Positions 36,186-46,165 of a DNA stretch of 64,000 bases are shown here, in pieces (within the stretch, counting starts at the first letter, position 1; the number at the start of each line of letters is the position of its first letter). Source of the stretch: CAVQMB01 sp963713445 (GTDB lineage: Bacteria > Pseudomonadota > Gammaproteobacteria > Competibacterales > Competibacteraceae); NCBI GenBank assembly GCA_963713445.1, contig CAVQMB010000004.1, forward strand, positions 310,001 to 374,000, in the 5' to 3' direction. Below the pieces are notes generated by a model, which saw only the letters and a list, made by a program, of their open reading frames with translations, was not told the DNA's origin and did not search any database. Made by a program: the position numbers and the translations under genes.

Positions 36186-37162
36186 CAGTCCAGACGGATC
36201 CTGGGATCGACCAGGGTGTAGCAGATGTCGGTTAGCAGCAGGCCGACGATGTAGAGCACCGAACCCAGAAACACCATCGCTCGCACAATGGCGAAATCCT
36301 GATTGTTGATGGCGTCGATGGTGTAGCTCCCCAGCCCCGGGATACCGAAAAACGACTCCATGATCAGGCTGCCCATGAACAGCAGCGGCAGGATCACCAC
36401 GGCACCGGTGAGAATGGGCACCAGGCCGTTGCCGAGTACATGCCGGAACAACACCCGCAGCTCGGACAGGCCTTTGGCGCGGGCGGTACGCACATAATCT
36501 TTGGCGAACTCTTCAAGGAAGATGGTGCGATACCACCGCGTCCCCGACCCAATGCCGCTGACGATGCCGATCACCACCGGCAACACCAGAAACCGGGCGG
36601 CGTCCCAGCCATAGTGATAGCCGGAAATTGGCACCAGATGCATCAGTTTGCCGACCAGAAACTGCCCGCCGATGATGTAGAACAACGGCGAAATCGACAT
36701 CAGCAGCACACAGGTGATCACGCCCCAGACATCGAGGTAGGTAGCGCGGAACAACACCAGCAGCAGCGCAAAGGTGATGTTGAGCGCGATGCCGATAACG
36801 AAAGTCGGTAGGGCCAGGGCCAGACTGGGACCCATACGCTGGCGGATGTCGCTGCCGATGTCGCGGCCCTGATCGGATTGCCCGAACCGGAATGCGAACA
36901 CCTTGAGCGACCTGGTGAAAAAGATCGTGTCGGTGAATTTTTTCAGACCCGGGACCCTGGCATTGTAGAGCAACGGCTTGTCGTAACCGTGCTGTTGCTC
37001 CCAGTTCCGGATCATCTGTGGCGTGACGCGCTTGACGCCCAGCTGCATACGGGCGATGTCGGCCGGCGAATTGACCACGAAGAACAGCAGGAACGTGATC
37101 AGATTGACACCAACCAGGATCGGCACGGCGTAGGCGATGCGGCGCAGGATATAGGCGAACAC
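36185..37162 (-). CDS. Peptide ABC permease DppB/YejB-like
   Basis: 325 residues, about six helices. N-terminal LRRIAYAVPILVGVNLITFLLFF and EAA loop YVRTARAKGLSELRVLFRHVLGNG are typical. Intact. Overlaps the dppC-like start by one base and follows the binding protein by seven bases, so one operon. Confidence 0.9.
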   Translation of the reverse strand: MFAYILRRIAYAVPILVGVNLITFLLFFVVNSPADIARMQLGVKRVTPQMIRNWEQQHGYDKPLLYNARVPGLKKFTDTIFFTRSLKVFAFRFGQSDQGRDIGSDIRQRMGPSLALALPTFVIGIALNITFALLLVLFRATYLDVWGVITCVLLMSISPLFYIIGGQFLVGKLMHLVPISGYHYGWDAARFLVLPVVIGIVSGIGSGTRWYRTIFLEEFAKDYVRTARAKGLSELRVLFRHVLGNGLVPILTGAVVILPLLFMGSLIMESFFGIPGLGSYTIDAINNQDFAIVRAMVFLGSVLYIVGLLLTDICYTLVDPRIRLD

Positions 37163-37169
37163 CGTCGTG

Positions 37170-39362
37170 TCACCTGGTCAGCGGCCGCGGGCGGGCATGC
37201 TCGCGGCGCCAGAACAGCACGCCCGCCGGCAGCACCAACAGCACCAGTGCCCCGAGGATTAAAGCCAGCGGCCAGAGCAGCGGCTGATTCCACCGCCTTT
37301 GCCGAGCGGCCCGCCGGTCCGGGTCCAGGCGCAGATATTTCAACGAATTGTTGGCCATCGGGTTGAGCACGGCATTGTGGACCCAGCCATGGAACAGGGT
37401 GAACTGGCGCGGGTAGAAACCCCACGCCCACGGCGCATCGCGCTGGACGAGCGCAACCATGCGCTGGACGATAGCCTGGCGCTCCGGCCCGTTGGCCATA
37501 GCCTTCATGCGGTCGAACAGCCGGTCGAATTCGGCACTGGCATAGTTGGCTTCGTTGGCGCCGTGGTATTTGGCGGCGCCGTTGGGACCGTAGAGCAGGA
37601 ACAGAAAATTCTCCGGGTCCGGGTAATCCGCCTGCCAGCCCCACAGAAATATCTGGTCATCGCCGTTTGCCATTTTCTGCTGAAAGCGATTGTACGTGGT
37701 ACTGCGCACCACCAGCTGGATATCGAGCTTGGCGAATTGCTTGCGGTACCAGGCGACGCGCGCCTGGTCCCCGGGACCGGTCGCCACCGTATCCAGATAC
37801 AGCGTCAGCGGCTCACCGGTCCGCGCGTCGACCCCGCCCGGATAGCCCGCTTCGGTCAGCAATCGCCGGGCCGCTGCGATCGGCTTGCGCTCCAGCTTCC
37901 CATCCTTGCAGGTATACACATAGTGATCGAGTCCTGCGCAGCCGTTCTGGTGACCGTAGATCCCCGGCGGTAACGGACTCTGGGCCGGAATACCCCGCCC
38001 GTTGAGGAAGATGGAGATGAAATCCTTGTAGTTGACGGCAATGGAGATGGCCTGGCGCAATTTCCGGGCTTGCATGCCGTCTCCCCCTACAACCGGGTCG
38101 AGCATGTTGAACCCCAGGTAAAAAATGGCCGGCTCCGTGACTTTCTCCAGGTAGATGCCGTGCTGCTTCATCGCCGGGGTCAGTCCCGCTTCGCCACCGC
38201 CGCCGATGTGGATGGCCTGATCGAAGCTTTCCGAGCTGATCCCTGAGATATCGTAATAGCCCTGCAGGAACTTGTTCCAGTAGGGGATGCTTTCCTTCTC
38301 CAGGCTGAACACGATTCTGTGGATGAACGGCAACCGTTCGCCGGCGTCGGCCAGCAATCCCTGCTGCCTCTGCGCCGGCGTACCGGTGCTCGGATAATAT
38401 TCGACATGAAAGTTCGGGTTCTGCAGCAGAACCATGCGCAAATTGGGATTGTTCTCCACCAGCATGTACGGCCCCGTGCCGACCGGATGCCAGTCCAGCG
38501 TCAGGTCGCGGGCGGCCATGCCGGGCTGGGCATAGAATCTGTCGACCTGCCAGGGCACCGGCGCGAAGAACGGCATCGCCAGCCAGTAACGTATCTGCGG
38601 GTAACGCCCGTGCAGCTTGATCTGGTAACGGTAACGGCTGAGCACTTTAGCGCCGGCCAGTGGATACTTGCGCAGATCCAGCCAGGCACCAGCGCCCGCT
38701 TTGGCATCCAGGGCCCGGCGCGCCGCGGTAAGCGTTTTGGCATAGGCCTGCATGCCGACGATGTGCTCGCTCATGGCGCTGAAGATGGGCGACTGCACCG
38801 TGGGATCGGCGAGGCGTTTGATTTCGTAAACGTAGTCCTGTGCGGTGAGCTCCTTGGTGCCGGTTCCGGGGAAGTCCGACAGGTGCTCGACATGCCGGCG
38901 ATCGAGTGTCCCCGGCTTGAGATCAAGATAGCGATAGTGGCCGGCGCCATCGCGGGCGAACGCTGGATGCGGCTGGTAGCGGATCCCCGGGCGGATGTGG
39001 ATGGTGTAGACGCTGTAAGCGATCTGGTCCGGCGGCGCATCCGGCGGCAGCGGCTGGCCATTCTTGTCCTGGTACTGCAGGGTTGGCATAGCCGCCGCCG
39101 TGAGTGGTTCAAGCTGGTACGGCCGCTTGAGATAAGCGTATTGCAGGGGCGGCTCGTAGATCGCGCCGGTGAATACCGATTCATCGGTGCTGTAAGCCCG
39201 CGCCGGGTCCAGATGCCGGGGCCGTTCCGTGAACGCCCGGAACAGGGTATTGGCCGCAGCCGCCGCACCCGGATAGGGATTGTTCCACGGTCGCTGGCAG
39301 CCTGCCAGCAACAGCAGTACCAGCAGGCCGAACGCGGTCCGCGGGATAGCGCCTAACATCAC
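37170..39362 (-). CDS. Peptide-binding lipoprotein with C-terminal membrane anchor
   Basis: 730 residues, family-5 (DppA/OppA) solute-binding protein, longer than the usual 530-600. Lipobox LLLLAGC with Cys22. Core motifs: AQDYVYEIKRLADP, PVGTGPYML, LRQAISIAVNYKDFI, and WGWQADYPDPENFLFLLYGPN. Unusual is a second hydrophobic segment at about 700-720 followed by a positively charged tail (RREHARPRPLTR), which would fix the protein to the inner membrane from both ends with the tail in the cytoplasm. First gene of the peptide importer operon. Confidence 0.85.
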   Translation of the reverse strand: MMLGAIPRTAFGLLVLLLLAGCQRPWNNPYPGAAAAANTLFRAFTERPRHLDPARAYSTDESVFTGAIYEPPLQYAYLKRPYQLEPLTAAAMPTLQYQDKNGQPLPPDAPPDQIAYSVYTIHIRPGIRYQPHPAFARDGAGHYRYLDLKPGTLDRRHVEHLSDFPGTGTKELTAQDYVYEIKRLADPTVQSPIFSAMSEHIVGMQAYAKTLTAARRALDAKAGAGAWLDLRKYPLAGAKVLSRYRYQIKLHGRYPQIRYWLAMPFFAPVPWQVDRFYAQPGMAARDLTLDWHPVGTGPYMLVENNPNLRMVLLQNPNFHVEYYPSTGTPAQRQQGLLADAGERLPFIHRIVFSLEKESIPYWNKFLQGYYDISGISSESFDQAIHIGGGGEAGLTPAMKQHGIYLEKVTEPAIFYLGFNMLDPVVGGDGMQARKLRQAISIAVNYKDFISIFLNGRGIPAQSPLPPGIYGHQNGCAGLDHYVYTCKDGKLERKPIAAARRLLTEAGYPGGVDARTGEPLTLYLDTVATGPGDQARVAWYRKQFAKLDIQLVVRSTTYNRFQQKMANGDDQIFLWGWQADYPDPENFLFLLYGPNGAAKYHGANEANYASAEFDRLFDRMKAMANGPERQAIVQRMVALVQRDAPWAWGFYPRQFTLFHGWVHNAVLNPMANNSLKYLRLDPDRRAARQRRWNQPLLWPLALILGALVLLVLPAGVLFWRREHARPRPLTR

Positions 39363-39742
39363 CGCCGCGCCGCCCGCCGAAGAGTGGCTGCTCGCATCAC
39401 TTGGACGACACTTGATGCCGCCGCGCCCGGCAACCGGTGCGGCGCCACTCGAGACAATGCCCTGCCGGCCTTGTGGTAACGGCCTTCGAATCGACGCGTT
39501 GGGAACTCATCTTCATGACCTTGCATTATGCCCATAGTGGCCGGCGCTGTAAGCTCCGGGCCTTGATGCCGGCAAATTGCGCCAGTCTTCATTGGGCTCG
39601 ATAGGCGGGCGACGGCCATCGAGCGGCCCATTGGCAGGAAACCGCGCTTGTCATCACATCACTTTCCTGATTCACTTCCCCATGCTCAGCAATGGCATTA
39701 CCGATCCCATGCCGGGCCATTAATAATATCCGGGAGAGTCGT
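39363..39742. other. Intergenic region before the defence-like array
   Basis: 380 bases, no supportable gene. It separates the minus-strand peptide importer from the plus-strand eight-gene array and should hold the array promoter. An ATTAATAAT stretch at 39719-39727 and CGGGAGAG just before the start codon are the only features I can point to. No attachment site or repeat is visible. Confidence 0.55.
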
Positions 39743-42700
39743 ATGCGCCCCATCCAGCATGCCTGCACACCGCGCCAGGACATTCTCGGCGGCACCTTCA
39801 ACCCGGAAATCTTCACTGCCAGCCTGCACCAGGTGCTGAAGGCCTATCGGGGCGAAGACAGCACCAGTCATGACCTGTACACCCGGGCCGAGCCGTTTTT
39901 CGGCGAGGCCACTTACCCGACTGCCGGTATGCGGTCGGTGCTCGATGCCGCACTGGGGCGGCTCACCGGCGACAACAGCCAGCCCGCGATCCAGCGCCTG
40001 GAAACCGGCTTCGGCGGCGGCAAGACCCACACGCTGATCGCTCTTGCGCATCTGGCCTATCGCGGCCGGGCGCTTACCGAGGTCGCCCGTGACGTGGTCG
40101 ACGGCAGCCGGCTGCCTGCCGCCGGCAGCGTCGATGTGGTAGGCATTTCCGGTGAAGTGGTTGCGGTGCACCGCCAGCAGGGCTCGGCGCTGGTCGCCTA
40201 CACCCTGTGGGCCGAAATCGCCCGGCAGATCGGCGGTCAGGCGCTGGCCGACAGCCTCGGTCCGGCAGTCGACTCCTGGGCAACCACCGATGAAGATTTC
40301 CTCGACGCGTTATTCAAAGGCCGCTCGGTCCTGATCATGCTCGATGAGTTGGCGCTGTACGCGGCCCGGTTGGCGGCTTTCCGGCCCGATGGCCCGGAAC
40401 TGCTGGCGGCCAGCTTAATGGCGCTGCTGGGCTATGCCCGCACCCACAGCCGGCTGGCGGTCGTGGTGACACTGGCCAGTCAGGCCGATGCCTTTGCCGG
40501 TCAGACCCAGCGCCTCAGCCAGCTACTGGCGCAGGTGCGCGGCGGCGATCTGGCGGCCGACGATGTTCAAGCCATTGCTGATCGCGCCACCCATGATGCC
40601 CTCAGCGTCATCAGCCGTGATGCCAGCACCGTGACCCCGGTGCAATCCGGGGAGCTGTCGCACGTGCTGGGCCGCCGTTTGTTCGAGCGTATCGACGCCC
40701 AAGCGGCGGACGAGACGGCGGACGCCTACATGGATCTGTATCGTCGTGCCGCCGGCAGTCTGCCCGACGACGCCCAGCGCGAGGAGTACCTCCGTACCCT
40801 GCGCACCCACTACCCGTTCCATCCACGCTTCATCCGCTTTCTGACCCAGAAGCTGGCTCAAGTGGACAACTTTCAGAGCACCCGCGGGGTGCTGCGGGTG
40901 CTGGCTTTGGCCGTGCGCGGACTGTGGGAGACCGGGATCAGGATTCCGATGATCCACACCTGTCATCTCGATCTGCGCTCGCAGCGCATCGTCGAAGAGG
41001 TCATGGGCCGTACCGGCAACCTCGATCTGCGTCCCGCCCTGGAGGCCGACATCGGCAGTGTCGGCAGCGCCGATCTCGACACCGGCATGAGCGTGGCCCG
41101 GGGCTCGACCGGCGCAACCCGCATCCGGCCTGCTTACTGCTGTATGAATGGACGTGGAAGACGGTGTTCCTGCACAGCCTGGTCGGCCGCGCGGAGGGGC
41201 TGGGCAGCAACCGCTTCGGGCTGCTTGAGACAGGATGCGCTGCTGGAGGTTGCCGAACCTGAACTGGTGCTGGTGCAAGTCGACAAAGCGCTCGATGCCA
41301 TCCCGCAGGAAGCGTACTATTTGCGCGAGCGTGACGGGCGTTTCTATGCCGATACCGATCCCACGCTGAACCGGATTCTGGAAACGATCCGGCAAGGCTT
41401 GCGACCCGAGCAGATCCAGCAGGAATTGTCTGACCGCGCCCGCCGGGTGATCAGCCGACGCGCCACCGACTCGTTTCAGCTCACGGCCGAAGTATCGTTG
41501 TGGAGCATATACCCGATCAGACTGAGCGGCCGGTGCTGGCGATCATCGACCCGCTGAGCGATCAGATCGATGTCGAGCGCATGGTGATCACTGCCGCCGA
41601 AAACCGGCCCCGAATCAATCAGAATTACGTGTTTCTGCTGGCCCCCGAAAGTGTCAAAGTGCTTACCGAGAGCTGGAACGAAGCGCGGGTGCAGCGGGTC
41701 CAGGAACGACTCAACCGGCTGCAGGACCTGGCCGGACGGGTGCTGGCCATGCACCGCTTGCGGCATCATCCCGAGCATTATGGCGTCGCGCCGCGGGCGC
41801 TGGCCGACGACGATTACGTGCAGCAGGAACGGGCCCGAAGTAACGACCTCAGTACGCTGGTCGCGCAGACCTACTCCTCGGTCTGGTACTCGGGCGGTGC
41901 CGGGCAACTGGTTCGCGGCGCCATCTACACCGGTGGCGGCGAAGGCGGTGTTTCGGTAATCGAGGAGCTGTATCGGGTGCTGCGTGAAGCCGGTGAGCTG
42001 ATCAGCGCGGACGACGCATTCACCCGCGAAGGTCTGCTGGCGTTGGGGCGGCTGTGCTTCGAGCTGGGCGCGACCCCGCGGCTGGGGCAGATCCGCGACG
42101 CCTTCGCCCAGCGCCGGACCTGGCCGGTGCTGGAATCGCCGACGGTGCTGGCGCAATTCATCCGTGCCTGGGTCGATCAGGGCCAATAACGCCTGTTTCG
42201 CATGGATGATCCCGCCAGCACTCATCCGGACCACTTCCATAGCCGGGAAACCGGGTTGCCGCTGGATCTGGACCTGAGCCGGCCGGACTGGCAACTGATC
42301 AGCCCCGCCGGCGCGCGCCAGCGCGGCTGGGGTGATAATCGGCTGGATCCGGCCAAGGTCGAGAAGTGGCTGCGCGATGCCATTCGCTTGCAGCACGAAG
42401 CGCCATTCGAGACGCTTCACCAGCAGATCGTCCAGCGGCATGGCGAGCTGGCCGAAGCGGACCTGCTGGGAGCGGCCGAACGGCTGGTCCAGCGTGGCCA
42501 ACTGCTGGCGTTTCCCGCCCCCCTGGGCGACGACCCCGAGCAACAGCCTGCCGAGCTCATCGACGGCACCCGGGCCATGTTCCAGCACCTGCAGCCAACC
42601 TATCACCTGATTTCTCCGGCCGAGGCGGCCTCCCGTGGCTGGGGGATCGCCGTTTGCATCCCACTTATGCCCGCCTGGTGCGGGACGACGACGCCTTCCG

Positions 42701-42975
42701 GCAGCGCCTGCTGGCGCAACTGCGCCGGATCGGTGCGCTTTACAGTCGCGGCGCCAGCACCACTATCCGGACGCTGGAGCTGAACGATCTGCGCCTGCCG
42801 GGCGCGCCCGCCTGCGGCTGGTTCTCGATGACGCGCCGCCGGAGACCATGAAACAACTGAGCGAATTGTTCGAGGTGCTGGCCGGTCTCGTCACGCCGAC
42901 GACCAAAGCTCGGCCCGGCTGGAGGTCGACGAGCCGGACCGCAACTGTCCGTTCCTGCAAGCGGTCGATCCCTAG
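39743..42975 (+). pseudogene. DUF499 ATPase (BrxC/PglY-like), frame-broken
   Basis: About 1,077 codons in total. The N-terminal 450 codons are intact: Walker A TGFGGGKTHTLIA near residue 92-104, Walker B SVLIMLDEL near 197, then YPFHPRF and QSTRGVLR, typical of DUF499. This domain is shared with the BREX proteins BrxC/PglY. The frame changes near 41100, 41230 and 41493; a TAA stop at 42187 then separates FIRAWVDQGQ from RLFRMDDP in the same frame; further changes are near 42643 (one G missing), 42810 and 42912, after which the protein ends at TAG 42973. I read these as one gene because the combined length fits the family; a two-gene reading split at 42202 is possible. Confidence 0.75.
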
Positions 42976-42983
42976 TCGCATTG

Positions 42984-43571
42984 ATGGCCAAGACACCCCG
43001 AAAACCCGACCTGCGAGCGCGTTACGACCGCCAGATCGACGGTTACTGGCGGCGCGCGCCGTTGTGCTGCGAATCACCGAATGGAAGGACTATCCACCGC
43101 CGGTACTGGTGATCAAGAAGGACTGGCGCTGGACGAGGCCAACACCAAGAGCGGGCGTAGTCACCTGGTGGACCGGGATGGCTCTGGGGCGAGGCGCAAC
43201 GCCGCTGCCTGCCGCTGCTGCGTGAACTGCTCGAACCGGTGTGCGATGACGCCGGCGTGCCCCTGGATCTGCACCGATTCTTGACCCGGGAGGGACTGAA
43301 ACTGCGCATCAACCTGCCGCTGGACGACGATGCCGGCGCCAAGGTCGCACTGTTGTTCCGTCTCCAGGAGCGGCTGAACGATCTCGACCGGGTCGAGCTG
43401 ATCGGCCGCCGCATCGCCCGTTTCAGCCGCGAGGAAGCCGCCTACTGGCTGTCACGCACCACCAGCTTCGGCGCCGACGGCAACCGCTGGGCGGTGGCCG
43501 GGCTGCGAACCCTGCTGGGCGGGCAACCGCAGGATCAAGGGGTGCAGAGGATGCTCGGCCGATTGCGGTGA
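42984..43571 (+). pseudogene. Unknown protein of the DUF499 array, frame-broken
   Basis: About 195 codons, starting at ATG 42984, eight bases after the DUF499 gene. Pieces in different frames join as MAKTPRKPDLRARYDRQIDGYW, VVLRITEWKDYPPPVLVIKKDW, EANTKSGRSHLVDRDG and, from about 43215 onwards, an intact C-terminal 110 residues (LKLRINLPLDDDAGAKVALLFRL, ISRFSREEAAYW-like). Breaks near 43060 and 43130-43200. I do not recognise the family. Its place next to DUF499 suggests a subunit of the same system. Confidence 0.55.
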
Positions 43572-43742
43572 ATCGCGCCAGGGTGCTGACCGTTCCTGGA
43601 GCGACCTCAAGCTGGGATGTGCAATTCAGCAGACTCGGCCAGACAGTCAATTTCACACTCTACTTCACAATGTGTCTCCGCTAGCCTAAAGTAATGCGTG
43701 AGTCCGTCGAAACCGACTGTCCACCATCACGACCCAGGGGAA

Positions 43743-44569
43743 ATGGCTGTGTCCACCGACTACAATCCGCTGACGGCATCGCCGCCAGCCGAGATTCCGC
43801 TGCCCGATGCACCCCTGGTTCAGGTTATCGCGCAGGTGCGTTTCCCGCTCGATCTATCAGTGGAGGACCGGCGTCTCATTGGAAAGCTACAAAATCGCCT
43901 ACGGGAAGAATACCCGTTCATGAGCGATGACCGTCGAGCCGAGGACGGCGATTGATCGTCCCCAATCTGGCGTTTCCGCAATGCAGAGGACTCGTGGGGG
44001 GTGTCACTGGGTGGATACTTCATGGCTCTGGAAACCTCGGCCTACCAGAGCCGGCGGGATTTTCTGGCCCGGCTGGAGCGCTTCCTCAAAGCAGTGAATG
44101 ATAGCTTTCCTCTCCGGTTTTCTGAGCGATTTGGCATACGCTATATTGACCGCATCGTAGATGCCGACGTCGCCGCCATCCAGCAATTGATCCGCCCGGA
44201 AATGGCGGGGCTTGTTGGCAGCAAGGCGGCAGCGCGGATCGACCATGCGATCAACGAGGTGCTACTGACGTTCCTGCTGAAAAAGCCAAGCTGCGCGCCC
44301 GCATCGCCTATCTGCCGCCGGAGATGACGATAGACCCTGCCGCCATCAAGCCGGTGGCGGCCGACTCCTGGCTGCTTGATCTGGACATGTTCAGAGTGGA
44401 ACGACGCGCGTTCGATGTCGCCGAGCTGATGAACGAGGCGCAGCGCTTCGCCGAGAGAACCTACGCGTTTTTCCGCTGGACGGTTACGGACGGCATTGGC
44501 AATTATCAAAAGAGCGCACTCAACCTGAAATCCCACCTGGCCAGTCCAAGGACATTTCGGCGCGATTGA
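43743..44569 (+). pseudogene. TIGR04255-like protein, two frame breaks
   Basis: About 275 codons, the normal length of the TIGR04255 family of unknown function. The start YNPLTASPP then PLVQVIAQVRFP, the segment WGVSLGGYFMALETSAYQSR and FGIRYIDRI are characteristic. Frame changes near 43945 and 44282. ATG 43743 follows AGGGGA. Stop (TGA 44567-44569) overlaps the next start (ATGA), so it forms a cassette with the two genes behind it. Confidence 0.65.
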
Positions 44570-45215
44570 TGAGTTCCGTGCAGCATTCGCTGTGCCGGGC
44601 CAGGCGCTTATCGTTCGACGGGGACATGACCCCCGACGCCACCCTGTCCGGTGGCGATCAATGGCACCGGAATTCAGAGGATTTCAAGCAGTCGACAAGC
44701 GCGTTTCACAGCCAGCCCGGGAACACTGCCTGCCGACGCCGCAGAAGCATCCGGCGCTCATCGATACCCTCGGGAGGCGACCCGGACGGCTATCCATGAG
44801 CTGCGCCGCCTGAGCGGACTGACCTGGGATCGGCTGGCACAGTTGTTCGGGGTGGATCGTCGCAGCCTGCATCACTGGGTAGCGGCCGACCCCTTAGCCG
44901 AAAGAACGAGGAACGGCTCAACCGGTTGCTTGCGGTGATCCGCCACATTGACCGGGGTGCTGGCGACCTCAACCGGGCAGGCATTACTCGCCCCCACCGC
45001 CGACAACATTCACCCGTTCGACCTGCTTGCGCGTGGAGAGTATGACGAGGCCAAGGAAATCCTCGGCCGGGGTCCGGGCGGGCAGGAAATCCGCCGTAAG
45101 CCGCTTTCGCCCGAATCACAGGCGGCCGGATACCCGGCTTTATGCCGACGAATTGGTCGATGCGCGTCATGAGCCGGTCCATGTCGAAAGCAGGGCTCGC
45201 GGGTGCCACGCGTGA
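44569..45215 (+). pseudogene. Helix-turn-helix protein, frame-broken
   Basis: About 215 codons read across several frames. The clearest part is an XRE-like helix-turn-helix at about 44795-44885: AIHELRRLSGLTWDRLAQLFGV then DRRSLHHWVA, followed by NEERLNRLLAVIRHIDRG and IHPFDLLARGEYDEAKEILG. Breaks near 44640, 44780, 44890 and 44960. Start overlaps the stop of the TIGR04255-like gene. Probably the DNA-binding member of a three-gene cassette. Confidence 0.6.
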
Positions 45216-46094
45216 CGAGGAGCAAGAAGACGCGGTGACGGATGACACTGAGCGTGAGGATAGACTGCGAGATCAACGACGCGCTCCAGCACTGGCGGCA
45301 GGGTGATTGCACCGTGGGCGATCACTGGTTCGTTCATCGCGTCGATCCGCGCCAACCGCTTACTCGAAGCCGCGCAAGACGCGGACGACACTGAATCTGA
45401 TCTCATCGAGGTTCCTGTATCCGGGTTGTTGTCATGACGCAAGCCTGCGAGCATCGTTCGTGGCTGCACCCGCCGCCCTTACATTGAATCGCCCCGCTTG
45501 TCGAAATCGGCGACGACATGCTCGACGACATCGAACGCGCCCGCCGGCCGCAATACGCCTACATTCGCGGGGTGGCGGATCGGCGTCTCGTCGCCGATCT
45601 GGATCGCGTCATGACCATGGAGAAATCGGTCCTCGCCGATTGGAAGCGTGTTCCTGGTTGTGAAACCGACCTCCAGCAACGCCGACTGGTGGAAGCATTG
45701 AACGCAAGCGGTCGCGTTTCGCCTTCCCGGACGATTTCACTGAACTGGCCACGAAACTACAAAAGCGAATCAATAACAAACACGGCCGAGCCAGTGTCGA
45801 AGGCAACGCGCTGCGCGCCTTGCGCGAGATACGGTGGCAGCGGCACCGTCCTGGGACACCGACGCGGTCGAGCTGACGTTCTATTTCATCAGGGATTCGG
45901 GTCAAGCAAATTTCGAGGGCCAAAACTGGCAGGATCTACAGCAAAAATGGCTTGCCTTGGTTCCCAAGAGGGGCCGCTTCATATCTGTCAACGGCACAGT
46001 CGTCACATTCGCAGACCTTACGGCCCAGGATTACCTCGAGAGCGATCCGCTGGATCTGGACCATCTATCGTCAGCGGCTGACGGCGATGTGTAG
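45181..46094 (+). pseudogene. Unknown protein of about 300 residues, frame-broken
   Basis: Starting at ATG 45181 inside the end of the HTH gene, the combined frames give an acidic N-terminus (RDEEQEDAVTDDTERED), then NDALQHWRQGDCTVGDHWFVHRV, VSGL-VVVMTQAC, LVEIGDDMLDDIERARRPQYAYI, RLVADLDRVMTMEKSVLADW, RFAFPDDF and a well preserved C-terminus (VELTFYFIRDSGQANFEG; DYLESDPLDLDHLS). Breaks near 45271, 45370, 45440, 45490, 45650, 45705 and 45830. Conserved CxxG/TQAC and DR patterns suggest a real family, but I cannot name it. Third gene of the embedded cassette. Confidence 0.55.
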
Positions 46095-46165
46095 GCCGCC
46101 ACCGCCCAGCCGCTTCAGGGCTATTCTCACCGCTAAAACAACACCGTATACCTCAGAGGGTCCCC

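Noticed and set aside
38319..39356. Long plus-strand frame over the peptide-binding lipoprotein
   Set aside because: Antisense shadow of a well-supported family-5 binding protein; no start signal or domain.
39363..39742. Integration site or mobile-element border for the array
   Set aside because: I found no tRNA, direct repeat, integrase or transposase at either side (39.4 or 54.4 kb).
41476..42606. A 376-codon minus-strand frame inside the DUF499 gene
   Set aside because: Shadow of DUF499 coding sequence; the sense strand reads conserved protein.
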